Assembly (NCBI RefSeq): GCF_000755165.1
Contig: NC_025877.1
Location: forward strand, 783,653-847,652
Length of the DNA stretch: 64,000 bases
Reading direction: 5' to 3'
Origin: Leishmania panamensis
Lineage: Eukaryota; Euglenozoa; Kinetoplastea; Trypanosomatida; Trypanosomatidae
The notes beneath the pieces were generated by a model. That model had not been told where the DNA came from. It saw only the letters and a list, made by a program, of their open reading frames with translations, and did no database searches. Within the stretch, counting starts at the first letter, position 1; every line of letters starts with the position of its first letter. Positions 10,004-19,900 of this stretch are shown here, piece by piece. The translations under genes were made by a program, and so were the position numbers.

Positions 10004-11518
10004 GGTGAGGTTGACGAGCCCAGACTACGCAGGAGCGGCAAACCCAAGACCAAACAAAAAAGAGAAGCAGATGAGTGGAGGCGAGGGGTAGCTTCGTCCG
10101 GGGCACGATGCAAAGCACAACGCAGCACGTGGGGAAACCACAACAAGGTAGCGAAAGTAACTTCGGAGGAGAGGGGGTGAAGTGCGGTTGTCCGCAAAGT
10201 GATGTTGAAGGAGGGAACCGAGTAAAACAGGAAACAGGACACTTAGGGAAGAGAGAGAGAGAGTGAACAACAGCGGAAAAAAAAATAAAGCCACTGCTCG
10301 ATTAATCGTGGTGCTGCCTGTACGTGGGGCGGTCTACAAGCGAAGACACAGAAGAGGAGAGTGGAGGTTGATCGGTTTAGGAAAAGGGAGTTAGCCGACA
10401 TAAAAGAGGTGTGCTGTACGCAACTTCTTGCCTAGATGATCGAAGAACGACGACGCGGTGCAGCAGCACAACCAGTAAAGCAAACAATCGTAATGGGCAG
10501 GATGGTGAGATATGGGTGAAAAGAGAGAGAAAATGGGCGGGTGCAGACTGAATGAGCGCCTGCACGTTACACCCTCGGGTAGGACTGCGCAGCTTGTGTG
10601 AAGGGCGAGAGGAAAAGCAAAAAGAGCGGGAAAAGGAGGGCCAGAAATGATAATGAGAAACATTATGATGCTTGACTCTTGTTACTCGGCAGCGGAACAG
10701 GGATAGCGAAAAATAAGTTGCAGTGTTTCTACACGCGAACCCATCGATTCGGCTTCACCTCTGCCAGCTCTGTTGTCTCTGCTAAAACAGGCACACTTCT
10801 CTCATCCGTGAGGGACGCCTCTGGGCAGCTGTATGTCCCGCACCCTCAGCAAACGGTTTTTCATTCCTCTTTCGCGTATGGACTAACGTATCCAATTCCG
10901 CCACGCACAAGCCAGTAGATGTAGACACCCCCCCACACATACACACACGCAGCTCACCTCATCCCTCTGTGGTGTCGTATGGTGTCTCTGTCGTGCGAAC
11001 CAACGCCGTCGGACACCGCTTAGCCCCCCTCCCACCTCCCTGCGGTGCCACTGCATACAGCGCAGTCCAGGTTCAGGATTACGTCCCACCTCTCTGCAGC
11101 GCAGCGCTCATCCTCCCCACCTCAGACCTGTCCGCTGACCCCAAGAGTCCGCACAGCTGCAAACGCAAGGGCAGGTGGCAGGCTGCCTGGCTTCCCCAGA
11201 ATGAGTGGGTAAGGGGGGGGGAGGGGTAGTACTGGCCTCTGGGATACCCCACACACTGGGGTGGCCGTGATGGTGGTAACGGAGGGTGCGACACGAAGCA
11301 AATGAATGCAACAAGAAATTCTCTACGGGGCTGAATTGGACATGGGTAACGTGTAGTCGATACACCGGGCGCAGGGAGGCTTCATCGTTTCTCTCCCCTC
11401 CGTCTCTATCACCAAGTCGTGGCTTCTCTTTAAAAATCCCCGAAGGCAAAATGACATGGATTTTGCGTGTGAGCAGGCATTGTGCAGTGGGTTGCTCATT
11501 CATGGACAGTCGGCAACG
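10004..11518. other. Spacer between the REI1 and P4 ATPase genes
   Basis: About 1.5 kb with no supported gene. The right half (about 11010-11290) is less repetitive and GC-rich. It shares a 16-base core (11180-11195) with the probable retroposon at 39.5-40 kb at 14 of 16 positions, so it may hold a decayed SIDER-like fragment. A G9 tract lies at 11213-11221. Confidence 0.45.
10025..10026 (-). promoter_or_regulatory. Candidate spliced-leader acceptor AG, REI1 gene
   Basis: The sense strand has a T-rich pyrimidine tract at about 10048-10070 followed by this AG, 21 bases above the ATG at 10003. Inferred from pattern. Confidence 0.4.
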
Positions 11519-14500
11519 TCAAGCCATGAGGTCTCCTTCGCTATACATGTGCGGCGCAGTGTCGCCCCGCCGACAGAATATGGACGATTCCTCTGGCGTG
11601 GCACCAAACCATCGCACCCAGCAAGGCTGCATGCGCTTGTAGTCACGCCGCTTCAGCAGCAGGCGCTGACGACGATCCTCAGCTCGGCGTAGGACATCGC
11701 GCGGGTTTGGTTGGAGAAACGCGAGTACTGTAAAGTAGATTATGCTAGGTACAACCAGTGCAATAGAGATACCCAACGCTGAAAGGACGCCGGTTGTGTC
11801 AAGCAACTTGCGAAATACGCCAAAGTACTGCAGCGTCGGATTGTCACTATACATCATCGTCGAGTACACGTAGAAGAGTGGCATGCCGACAAGTACGAGG
11901 AGGTTTAGCGGTGTGACAGCATGCGACTCCCACCACATCGTGTACAGCTGGGAGAGCATTAGGGCCGTGTAGGCGACGCTAAACGTCACGTCATTCGACG
12001 CTGTCCCACCGCAGTCGGCGTATGCGAAGTCGGGTCCGTACAGTCGGGTACTTAGCCACAGCAGCCCAATTGACTGTAACACACCACGGAACACAAAAGA
12101 CCCAAAGAAATTGCTCGGACATATGTCGACAGCGTGCCGCGTCATCTTGTAGAGGTACGGATTGCGCTCTAGCACCACGCGCGGTGCGCAGCGGTCAAGG
12201 CAGTAAAGGATGGTCTGGGGCAGCGTGTAGAAGCCGTTCCACATGGTAAGAGAAAAGCTGTCCCAGAAGGTACCACCAGACATGTGGGTGCCGATTGCAT
12301 TGTAGGCGAGCTGGATGAAAGAAATGAGCATCGACTTGTAGAAACTATACTTGATCACGTACGCAGTACGGATGTACGCCTGCTGCCCATGCACAAACAG
12401 CAGCGTACGTAGGTCGGAAAATTGCGTAATGGAGAAGTCTGCGGCACGCGCGGCCTGCTGTCCCTCCTTGCCTGAAATTCCCACGCCAACGTGTGCCTCC
12501 TGCAGCATCGCAACATCGTTGCCGCCGTCGCCGACGGACAGTGTCAGATAGCCACCCTCGCGCACAAGCTTGGTGAGAGCGGCTTTCTGACTCGGTGTCG
12601 TGCGCGCGCAGATGACGCTGCGACAGCGACTCGATAGTTCGCAGAAGCGTGCCCGCAGTCTTGGATCGCGCAGAATGGTGTCCAGCACAGTACCGCCCTC
12701 CATAACTAGGACGGCGCTGCGCTCGGCGGCGCCGCTCACAAAAATGCCACCCCCAGTGCTGCTCGCAGTTCCGTCCGCGATACCGCCCGCTGTGTGCGCC
12801 ATGAGACGCAACGGCTCGTTCGACAGCTGAGACGAGTCGCTCGCGTCAAAACACAACACGCGCGCCTCCAGTGCATTGCCGCACATCTGCGCCGCCGGCT
12901 CGGACACAAGTGCTGCTGCGGCGCTGCTTTGAGGCAACTGCTCGATCGGGAAGGCGAAGAGATTCTGGCGCCAGTTGCTTGTATTAGCCACCTCACTGGC
13001 ACGCTCCCCAATGCGAATGATCATATCACTTGCACGGTAAAGGCCGCACGACAATCCGATCTGTTCGGCAGTTTCCATCTTGTCTCCTGTCAGCATCCAA
13101 ACCTTGATGCCGGCGACGAGCATGTCACCAATCGTTTCTTGCACATTGTCCTGCAGTTTATCCTCAATGGCTGTGATGCCGATAATGGTTACCCCTGACT
13201 CCATCTGCGCACGTAGCGAGTCGAGATGGGCCTGCCGGCCCTCGACTAAACAGCCCGCCTCCGCGACGTTGCGTAGAAAAACGGTGAGCTCATCCCGTGT
13301 GAGTTCCCTGCACGCCACCAGAAGGGTGCGGAGGCCGCGGTGAGCGTAGAGGGACAGCTTCGCCGCGCATTCCGGATGGAGCGGGGAGCTGGTGGAGTGC
13401 ACTGAAGCGATCGAGGATGACGGCGCCGGTGAGGCCATTGCCATCACCCGATCGTCAGCGCCTTTCACAACGAACCAAATACGACCAGAGTCGGACTCCT
13501 CCACAACGATCCCCATCGTCTTCTTCTCAGAGGAGAAGTGGAAGATGTGGTGTACTGCCCAAGTCCGCTCGCCCTCCTCCTCGCCGTCTTTCGCTGCTAC
13601 TTGCACCCCACAGTCATAGTGGCTGCCGTCTTGACCACGGTGCATGCGAAGCACGACGCGATATTCGTCGCGGTACACGAGTGATACCCCCAATTTGCGC
13701 ATCCCCAGACAGAGAGCAACCTCGTCTGGAGACGCAGCGTGGTAGGCAATCTCCGAAACACTTGCGCTCTCGCCTGCAGATGCATGGGGATGCACAACCT
13801 CCACAGTGTTGCACAGGGCAACCATCTGCGCAAATTGCTGCACTGCCGCAAGCGTCGTGGGGTTGTGCTTCTTAAGCTCCTCCGGCAGAGTCGTCCATGT
13901 GCCCGAGATGTTGGACACAGAGAGGTGGTGGCCAGGACAGATGGTCACGGAGTCCAGCTCCATCATGTTCTGTGTGAGAGTCCCAGTCTTGTCAGAAAGG
14001 ACGTAGTCGATCTGACCCAGGTCCTCGAGGATATTCGAGTTCCGCGCCTTGCATCCAATGCACGCCGACGACTCCGGCAGCTGCCACGCCGCCGTCGTTG
14101 CTGTCGCGTGCATCATTGCGACGTCCCACTCAACCGCGCTAGCCATGTAGTATTTACACACGTCCACAACAAACTTGAATGAGACGGGGATCATTACCGT
14201 GGTTAGCAGGAAGAAGCGCAGCGGGTAAATAAGGGCCGACGCGCTGGCTTCGTTCGCTGGCAGCGGCAGGTACCAGGCCGTTTCATGCGCGCTGCGGTTC
14301 GCCTGAAACCCAATAAAGCCAAAGATGACGGCGTTCAGTATTTGGCACACAAAAATGTAAACAGAGTAGCGGCTGACGTCCTTGTCGATTTGTGCCCACT
14401 TCACCGGCGCCTCGCCTTTGTTCATGCCACACTTCGTGTCATCGCCCGTGTACACCGCGACGCAGACCGCCTGCGCGACGTTCTTCAGGACGCACGACTG

Positions 14501-15628
14501 CGGGAGGAGATGATGGTGGGTGAGGGGGACTTGCACCGCTGCAGTGCCTGCGTCAGAGACAGTCCCTTGTGGCTTAGGTGGAAGGTCCGCGCGGCCCTCG
14601 AAAAAGTCAATGATCGATGACGGCGGAGGACACACTAGGCAAAGGTCTGAGACGGCAGCAACGATACTCAAGGCGGGCGGCGGCTCTGTCTGCGAAGGGA
14701 TCTCGCAAACCGAGTACGTGCGTCGCGAGTGGCTGCCTGGGTCTATCGTAGACCACTGAACCATCTCCTTTGACTTCAGGTCGATCTCGCCATCCAAGTT
14801 GTCAGTGCGGATGTACACTGCCGAGGTAGCTCCGAGGACAATAACGTCGCACGGAACTTCCTCATTCTCGCGCAGCAACAGCACATCCCCGACGCGAATT
14901 TCTGCGTTGATGTGCGAAACCCAGGCCGAATTCTTGGCGTCCAGCACCATGCGGTGCGTATGGTTGTACGTGTGGTCCTGCCAGTGCCGCTTTACGTCAT
15001 CGTAGCCTTCCTTTACAGCGGTCAGCGTGAAGGCGAAAAGGAGCGGCAGCAGCGTGGAGAGCGGATTGACCGGTGCAATAACCGCGATAAACTGCAGCAT
15101 AGCTACGAGTAGGAAGTAAAAGTTGAGAGGACGGCGAAATTGCTCGTAGAGGTTCTTGAAGAGGAAGTTCTGTATCGTGTAGCGACTGTTGACTACAAGG
15201 TTCGTGCAGTACTGATTCGCCACGGCTTCGTCTAGTGGGCGAATGTGACGCATCTCATGTTGATCGGCGTTGCCGTACAGACGGCTCGGACCCGGCGCGT
15301 GAGTGGCTCGGATCCGTCGACGTTCGCCAAAACGATGGGAGTCAGTCCTCGAAGAGATGCGCTGAGCAGCGTTCCTGCAGCACCGCTGCAGTCGCAGTCC
15401 TAGTCGTCTGCACAACAGAAACGTCGGGATCCCTACGGAGGTGGAGGTCGCAGTCGGCTTCTTGCTGGTCAAGAAGTGGATTTTCTGATCCGAGTCGTTG
15501 AGCAAACATTCGCCGCCGCCACTGCGCCGCTGAACCGGAAACGGGCAGGAAGCGGCGCTACGTGAGGTAACGAGACTGGTGGGAGAGGCAGTGGTGCCGA
15601 AAACAGCGGTGTTGTCAGTGGCGTACAT
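11519..15628 (-). CDS. P4-type ATPase (phospholipid flippase)
   Basis: Predicted 1369 residues from the ATG at 15626-15628; the frame reaches 15643 only from GTG. P4 ATPases move phospholipids to the cytosolic leaflet. The N-terminal 130 residues are variable. After it comes the family entry NSRYTIQNFLFKNLYEQFRR. The actuator motif reads LDGEIDLK (about 275-282), where most family members have DGETNLK. The M4 motif is PVSF (about 478). The phosphorylation loop is DKTGTLTQN (about 546). TGDKMETAEQIGLSCG (about 848) and GDGGNDVAMLQEAHVGVGIS (about 1031) complete the P domain. About six hydrophobic segments follow to residue 1330. The IRTDNLDGE-D stretch recalls the Neo1/ATP9 branch, but this is only a hint. 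Whether a CDC50 partner is needed cannot be read. It is a flippase by family; the Thr-to-Ile change next to the catalytic Glu is unusual. Confidence 0.93.
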   Translation of the reverse strand: MYATDNTAVFGTTASPTSLVTSRSAASCPFPVQRRSGGGECLLNDSDQKIHFLTSKKPTATSTSVGIPTFLLCRRLGLRLQRCCRNAAQRISSRTDSHRFGERRRIRATHAPGPSRLYGNADQHEMRHIRPLDEAVANQYCTNLVVNSRYTIQNFLFKNLYEQFRRPLNFYFLLVAMLQFIAVIAPVNPLSTLLPLLFAFTLTAVKEGYDDVKRHWQDHTYNHTHRMVLDAKNSAWVSHINAEIRVGDVLLLRENEEVPCDVIVLGATSAVYIRTDNLDGEIDLKSKEMVQWSTIDPGSHSRRTYSVCEIPSQTEPPPALSIVAAVSDLCLVCPPPSSIIDFFEGRADLPPKPQGTVSDAGTAAVQVPLTHHHLLPQSCVLKNVAQAVCVAVYTGDDTKCGMNKGEAPVKWAQIDKDVSRYSVYIFVCQILNAVIFGFIGFQANRSAHETAWYLPLPANEASASALIYPLRFFLLTTVMIPVSFKFVVDVCKYYMASAVEWDVAMMHATATTAAWQLPESSACIGCKARNSNILEDLGQIDYVLSDKTGTLTQNMMELDSVTICPGHHLSVSNISGTWTTLPEELKKHNPTTLAAVQQFAQMVALCNTVEVVHPHASAGESASVSEIAYHAASPDEVALCLGMRKLGVSLVYRDEYRVVLRMHRGQDGSHYDCGVQVAAKDGEEEGERTWAVHHIFHFSSEKKTMGIVVEESDSGRIWFVVKGADDRVMAMASPAPSSSIASVHSTSSPLHPECAAKLSLYAHRGLRTLLVACRELTRDELTVFLRNVAEAGCLVEGRQAHLDSLRAQMESGVTIIGITAIEDKLQDNVQETIGDMLVAGIKVWMLTGDKMETAEQIGLSCGLYRASDMIIRIGERASEVANTSNWRQNLFAFPIEQLPQSSAAAALVSEPAAQMCGNALEARVLCFDASDSSQLSNEPLRLMAHTAGGIADGTASSTGGGIFVSGAAERSAVLVMEGGTVLDTILRDPRLRARFCELSSRCRSVICARTTPSQKAALTKLVREGGYLTLSVGDGGNDVAMLQEAHVGVGISGKEGQQAARAADFSITQFSDLRTLLFVHGQQAYIRTAYVIKYSFYKSMLISFIQLAYNAIGTHMSGGTFWDSFSLTMWNGFYTLPQTILYCLDRCAPRVVLERNPYLYKMTRHAVDICPSNFFGSFVFRGVLQSIGLLWLSTRLYGPDFAYADCGGTASNDVTFSVAYTALMLSQLYTMWWESHAVTPLNLLVLVGMPLFYVYSTMMYSDNPTLQYFGVFRKLLDTTGVLSALGISIALVVPSIIYFTVLAFLQPNPRDVLRRAEDRRQRLLLKRRDYKRMQPCWVRWFGATPEESSIFCRRGDTAPHMYSEGDLMA

Positions 15629-15652
15629 ACTAGAGCCCGCCACTCCGCTCTG

Positions 15653-15654
15653 CT
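15653..15654 (-). promoter_or_regulatory. Candidate spliced-leader acceptor AG, P4 ATPase gene
   Basis: A (TC)n tract on the sense strand at about 15671-15683 is followed by this AG, 24 bases above the ATG at 15628. The GTG-initiated extension would then have almost no 5'UTR, supporting the ATG. Confidence 0.4.
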
Positions 15655-16285
15655 GGCAAGGCGGCGACCGAGAGAGAGAGACTTGGTGTTAGAGCACCGA
15701 CTACCTCCTGCCACTCGTGATGACTACTGAACGAGTACAGCTTGACGCCGACAGGTGGACGCAGAGAGGCGTGCTCAGAGTGGGACAGACCACAGTGATG
15801 CGCTGAACCTTGCAAGTAGAGTCAATGCGCCTGTATACTGTCAGTTAACGGTGGATGCGCGCGGAGCTGCCACAGAGGAAGCACGCGGTAAAACACTACA
15901 GCTATGAGGTTTCACTAACGGTTGTAAGTGAGGGGCCGCTTGCTAATGGGCAGCCCAAGTCAGAGAGAGGGCATGAATCAAAGAAGGAAACAAGAATACT
16001 ACGAAGCGTAGCAAGCGTAGCGGGTGTTCTGGAGTGTCTCCAGTGAGAGTGCCACGCAAAGAGGTAGAGTTGGTGCGGCCGTGCAATTTTCCTTTTCCTT
16101 TTCGTTTCTTTATTATGGATTGTGCGAATGACAGCTGCACTGCTTGGCCGTACACTGTGCACAGCAAGCAGGTGAGAACAACGGTGGTGAAAAGGGGAAG
16201 CGAGACTCTGTAGTACACGGAGCACCAAGGTAGCGAGCGAGTGGGAGCAGTGCGCGTCCAGAAATCGAGACACGCACACGCACCT

Positions 16286-16666
16286 TTACCGATGCACAAT
16301 CATGATAAGTGGAAGTGGTGATGTAAGCAGAGCTGATGGAAAGAAAGAGGTAAAAGTGGGGACCCCAAGAGGAGGGAGGGGGATTAGAGCTCCCTCTTCA
16401 GGAACTAAAGAAGCTACATCAACATCCTTTGCGGAAGTTGGACACCGCCGCGGGTGCACATCTGAATGACCAGCAACATGTGCGGCACGTTTTGAGAGTG
16501 AGCAAGCGGCGGTAAAACGGCCACCATCCTCCTCGACAAAGTCCTGGTTCGCTCCCGCCGCCGAAGCTTCGCTGCTGCTCAAGAAAGCCTCCACGCGACA
16601 ACTCCAAACGGCAATCTTCCCATAGTTGACACACCTTACTTTGCCAACACAGTGCGTGCACCCCAT
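16286..16666 (-). CDS. Possible small ORF with MGC N-terminus (doubtful)
   Basis: ATG-initiated frame of 126 residues in the spacer, in the cluster's direction. It begins MGCTHCVGKVRCVNYGK. A Gly2-Cys3 start could allow dual acylation, but the residue at the position usually Ser or Thr for N-myristoylation is Cys. The last 35 residues are Pro- and Leu-rich and look like random spacer translation. Third-position composition does not separate it from noise. No family recognised. It may be chance. Confidence 0.2.
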   Translation of the reverse strand: MGCTHCVGKVRCVNYGKIAVWSCRVEAFLSSSEASAAGANQDFVEEDGGRFTAACSLSKRAAHVAGHSDVHPRRCPTSAKDVDVASLVPEEGALIPLPPLGVPTFTSFFPSALLTSPLPLIMIVHR

Positions 16667-16987
16667 GTGAGCACAGAGGCATCACCGCCATGAGAACCGC
16701 TACTTGACCTCAGTACTCGTTACCCCTCATTTTGTTTGGCTTCTTCAGATGCGTATGAAATGTACACATGTGACTGTGTCCCGATGGAAGACATGCATTC
16801 CGCACACACGCGAGGCTACTCAACGAACAAAGGTCAAGGTGACGGCAGATCCAGATTTGAATGAGGTGAGGAGGGGGGAGGAGGCACAACACGCAGGACA
16901 GCAGCCGGTGCACAAATTGCCTCACACGAATCACTCTATGCGGCAGATGAGGAAGACAGTACACCAGCGGATCAGGGGCACACTCTG

Positions 16988-19900
16988 CTACTTAGTCCGC
17001 TGCTGCGCACGATCCTCTCGTACCTCCCGCTTAACACGCAACGGATCCTGTAGGAACTCCGTGCGCAGGTGCTGCTGGTGCAACCGATTAGATTTGTGCT
17101 GCTTCTTGCGAATCTGCGCCGCTACAAGAGGGCCCCACTGCTCCACCAGGGCCCCACCGCTGCCCTTTGGCTGGCTGGTCTCCGCTACATCACTACTCGG
17201 CGGATCGTCCCCGGTGCTTCGCGGTGCAAGGCGGCCGCTGACCACCGTTTGGTGAGACCGTCCAACTGTTGGGGGTAGAGGAGTGAAGGTGGTGGCGACT
17301 GGCAGTGGCGATGCGTCAGTGATTGCCGATAAAACGGGCGTGGCGGCCGTCGCCGAAACGTTGAACGGCACGGCAATGAGAGCAGGCGCCGATTCCACCA
17401 CGTCATGAAAGAGCAGCTCCACCGGCGCCAGCGCAGCAGCATTCTCGACGAGCCAGTCGTCCACGTTGACCTTTGGAAAGTCACCAGCTTCAACCTCAGC
17501 GCCGCTGCCGGCCCCCTCTGGGTGCAAAAAGCGCCGAAGTCGCGAACGCAGCGCCGCGCCACGCCAGACCGGCTGGATGCGCTGGGCAGCGGCCTCTTGC
17601 CGGCGAGCCTCCGACTGCCGATACGCGACCCGTAAACAGAGCAGCTCGAGGCGAGCCCGTCGAACGAGTACGCGACCGTGCAGCCACTCAGCAATGTATG
17701 CACGAGCAAGAGCCCCAACATAGTCCTGCCGCTGCTGCTCGAAGGAGAGGTTACGCACGTGTGTGTTTGCTAGCATGTCGTCTCCCGTTGACCCAGGAAG
17801 CTTTGCTAAAGGGAGACGGTTAGACAGGCTGATCCACTCAGACACCGCCGCGGCATCTAGCCGGAAGTGTTCTACACGACGGAGGTGCTCCGCTGTGCGA
17901 GTGTGGATTTGTGCTGCCGTTACCCCATGCACATGCGCAAATGCTGCCGCACCACGATTCACCAGCGGCTGACCATCATTTTTCACCCCACCGGCCGCTG
18001 CGGCAGCAGCGACAGCGCTCAATTCCCAGCCCTTAGCGCGGTTCAACGGCCGCTGTGCGTATGCCTCGCGCAGCATCTTCACCTCCAGCAGATGCTGGAT
18101 CTGTGCATCCCAGCACAGGGCAGAAAAGACCTCGCGATACAACTGAGGTGTAGTAGAGAGGTATCGCGACGACGAGCTGACGATCGCAGCAAGAGTGGCG
18201 TCGGCGTGCCGTCCATCGTCAAGAAAGTCACCCACCTCCACCTTTCTTGCCGGTGCAAGGGCAAATGTGGAAGGGGACGCGGGCGCTTGGTGCTGTTCGC
18301 GTGCGTGTGCTCGAGGAGAGTTGTTTAGCACTTCCAGAGACGGCACGAGCTCGTAGAGCGCACGAGTCACAGACGCTGCAAGCTGCTCGTCATTCGAATC
18401 TGCCGCAAGGCACGGATTCCCTGTGAGGTCAAGCACCTGCAGCCGCGTGCAGCACCTGAGCGACTCTAGTGAGCTTAGCGAAGCAAGCCGATTGCGCGAT
18501 AGCCTCAGCGACTGCAGGCGCGGGCAGTGCTGCACTCCACTAATGTCGGCAATCTCATTTCCCTCAGCCTGCAGCACCGTCAGCATCGGAAACCACCCCA
18601 GGGATGAAGCGCTAAGGGAGGTGAGCTTGGCGTGGTTCACAAACAGCTGTGTTAAACAGAGGTAGGCGTGCTGACTCGATGGAAGCGCATGGAGTGGATT
18701 GTGCGAGGCGTACAGCCTACTGAGCAACATGAGGGAGTTCGATGTAGCGTCGTCTCCACCTCCCTTCCTTCCTACAGTCAACGCCGCAAGCTTGTTGTTC
18801 CCCACGTCCACTTCTCGGAGCAGCGGCATCGTGCTGGCAGCTTGCATATCAGTCAATCTGTTGTGCGCTGCTGACAACTCGCGCAGCTGCACGCAGCCAC
18901 TGAGAGAGTCAAGGTCAGTCAGTTCGTTTTCTGTGGTCGTGCAGCAAACCAAGGACGAAGAGGCTATCGTACTCAGCGGCACGAGTGAGGCTAGACTATT
19001 GGAGGAGACGTCGAGAAACAACAGGTGGACCTGCGCCGCCAGCGCATGGTTGCGCGCCGCTGTCACGTGGCGCAGGTGGGAGGAGCGAGACGAGGTAGCG
19101 CTGGCGGAACAGGTGCAATGTTGCTTGGGTGCTCCTCGCAGGTGGGTGTTGGAGATGGTGTCCATAGCGCCGGACGAGTTGAGGGTATGCAGCTGCGCGT
19201 GCGAGATGCTGAGCGACTGCAAAAAGGAGAAGGTGCTGAGAGCCTCCACCACATCGAAGTGTCGCAGTGGATTGCCGCTCACATCCAACTCCTTCACCAG
19301 ACGCGCGACTGAGACCGCGCCTGCGGGTTTCTGGTGTGGGCCTGCGGCGCTTAGGTTCATGTGGCGCAGCTGGTCCCAGTCCACTTGCTGCAGGTCCTCG
19401 AGGGAAAGCATAAGCTTCGAGAGGTATTGGGGTGCTCGCTGAGGGTTGCGTACCACCGCGTGGAGGGAGGGCCAGAGAAGCCGCACAAATGTGTCGGCGC
19501 CCAGCACTCGAGCACCCGCGGCGGCATGCCCTCTGGACAATCCGCCCTCCGTCATCAGAGGCGGATTCTCGGGGAGTACCATCACCTTCTCTGGGGTTTC
19601 ATTACTATCGAGGCTCGTAGAGGACGCCTTGACATGAGCGCGATAGTGACCTTCAGCCTCTACTAGGAGAGTACGGACGCTCTCCAGCGATTTTTGTTGC
19701 TTTGTGATGCAGCGCAGCAATGCTGCACGTTCCGTGAGTAACGGTGCTACGCGCCAGCAGTACCATCGGCTTTCCCGCAGTGTTTTCTCGTCAAGGGACA
19801 CCACTTTTTCAGCAACGGCTGCGTCATCTTCGCCTTGCAGCGTTATGGATCCTCGCCATACACGCTGCTGTTCAAAGATGGTGCGAAGTTCCTCCATGGA

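Larger units (their letters stand above)
15629..16987. other. Spacer between the P4 ATPase and LRR/IQ genes
   Basis: About 1.4 kb. The only frame worth naming is a possible 126-residue ORF at 16286-16666, listed separately. The rest shows T-rich runs near 16088-16115 and nothing else recognisable. Confidence 0.45.
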
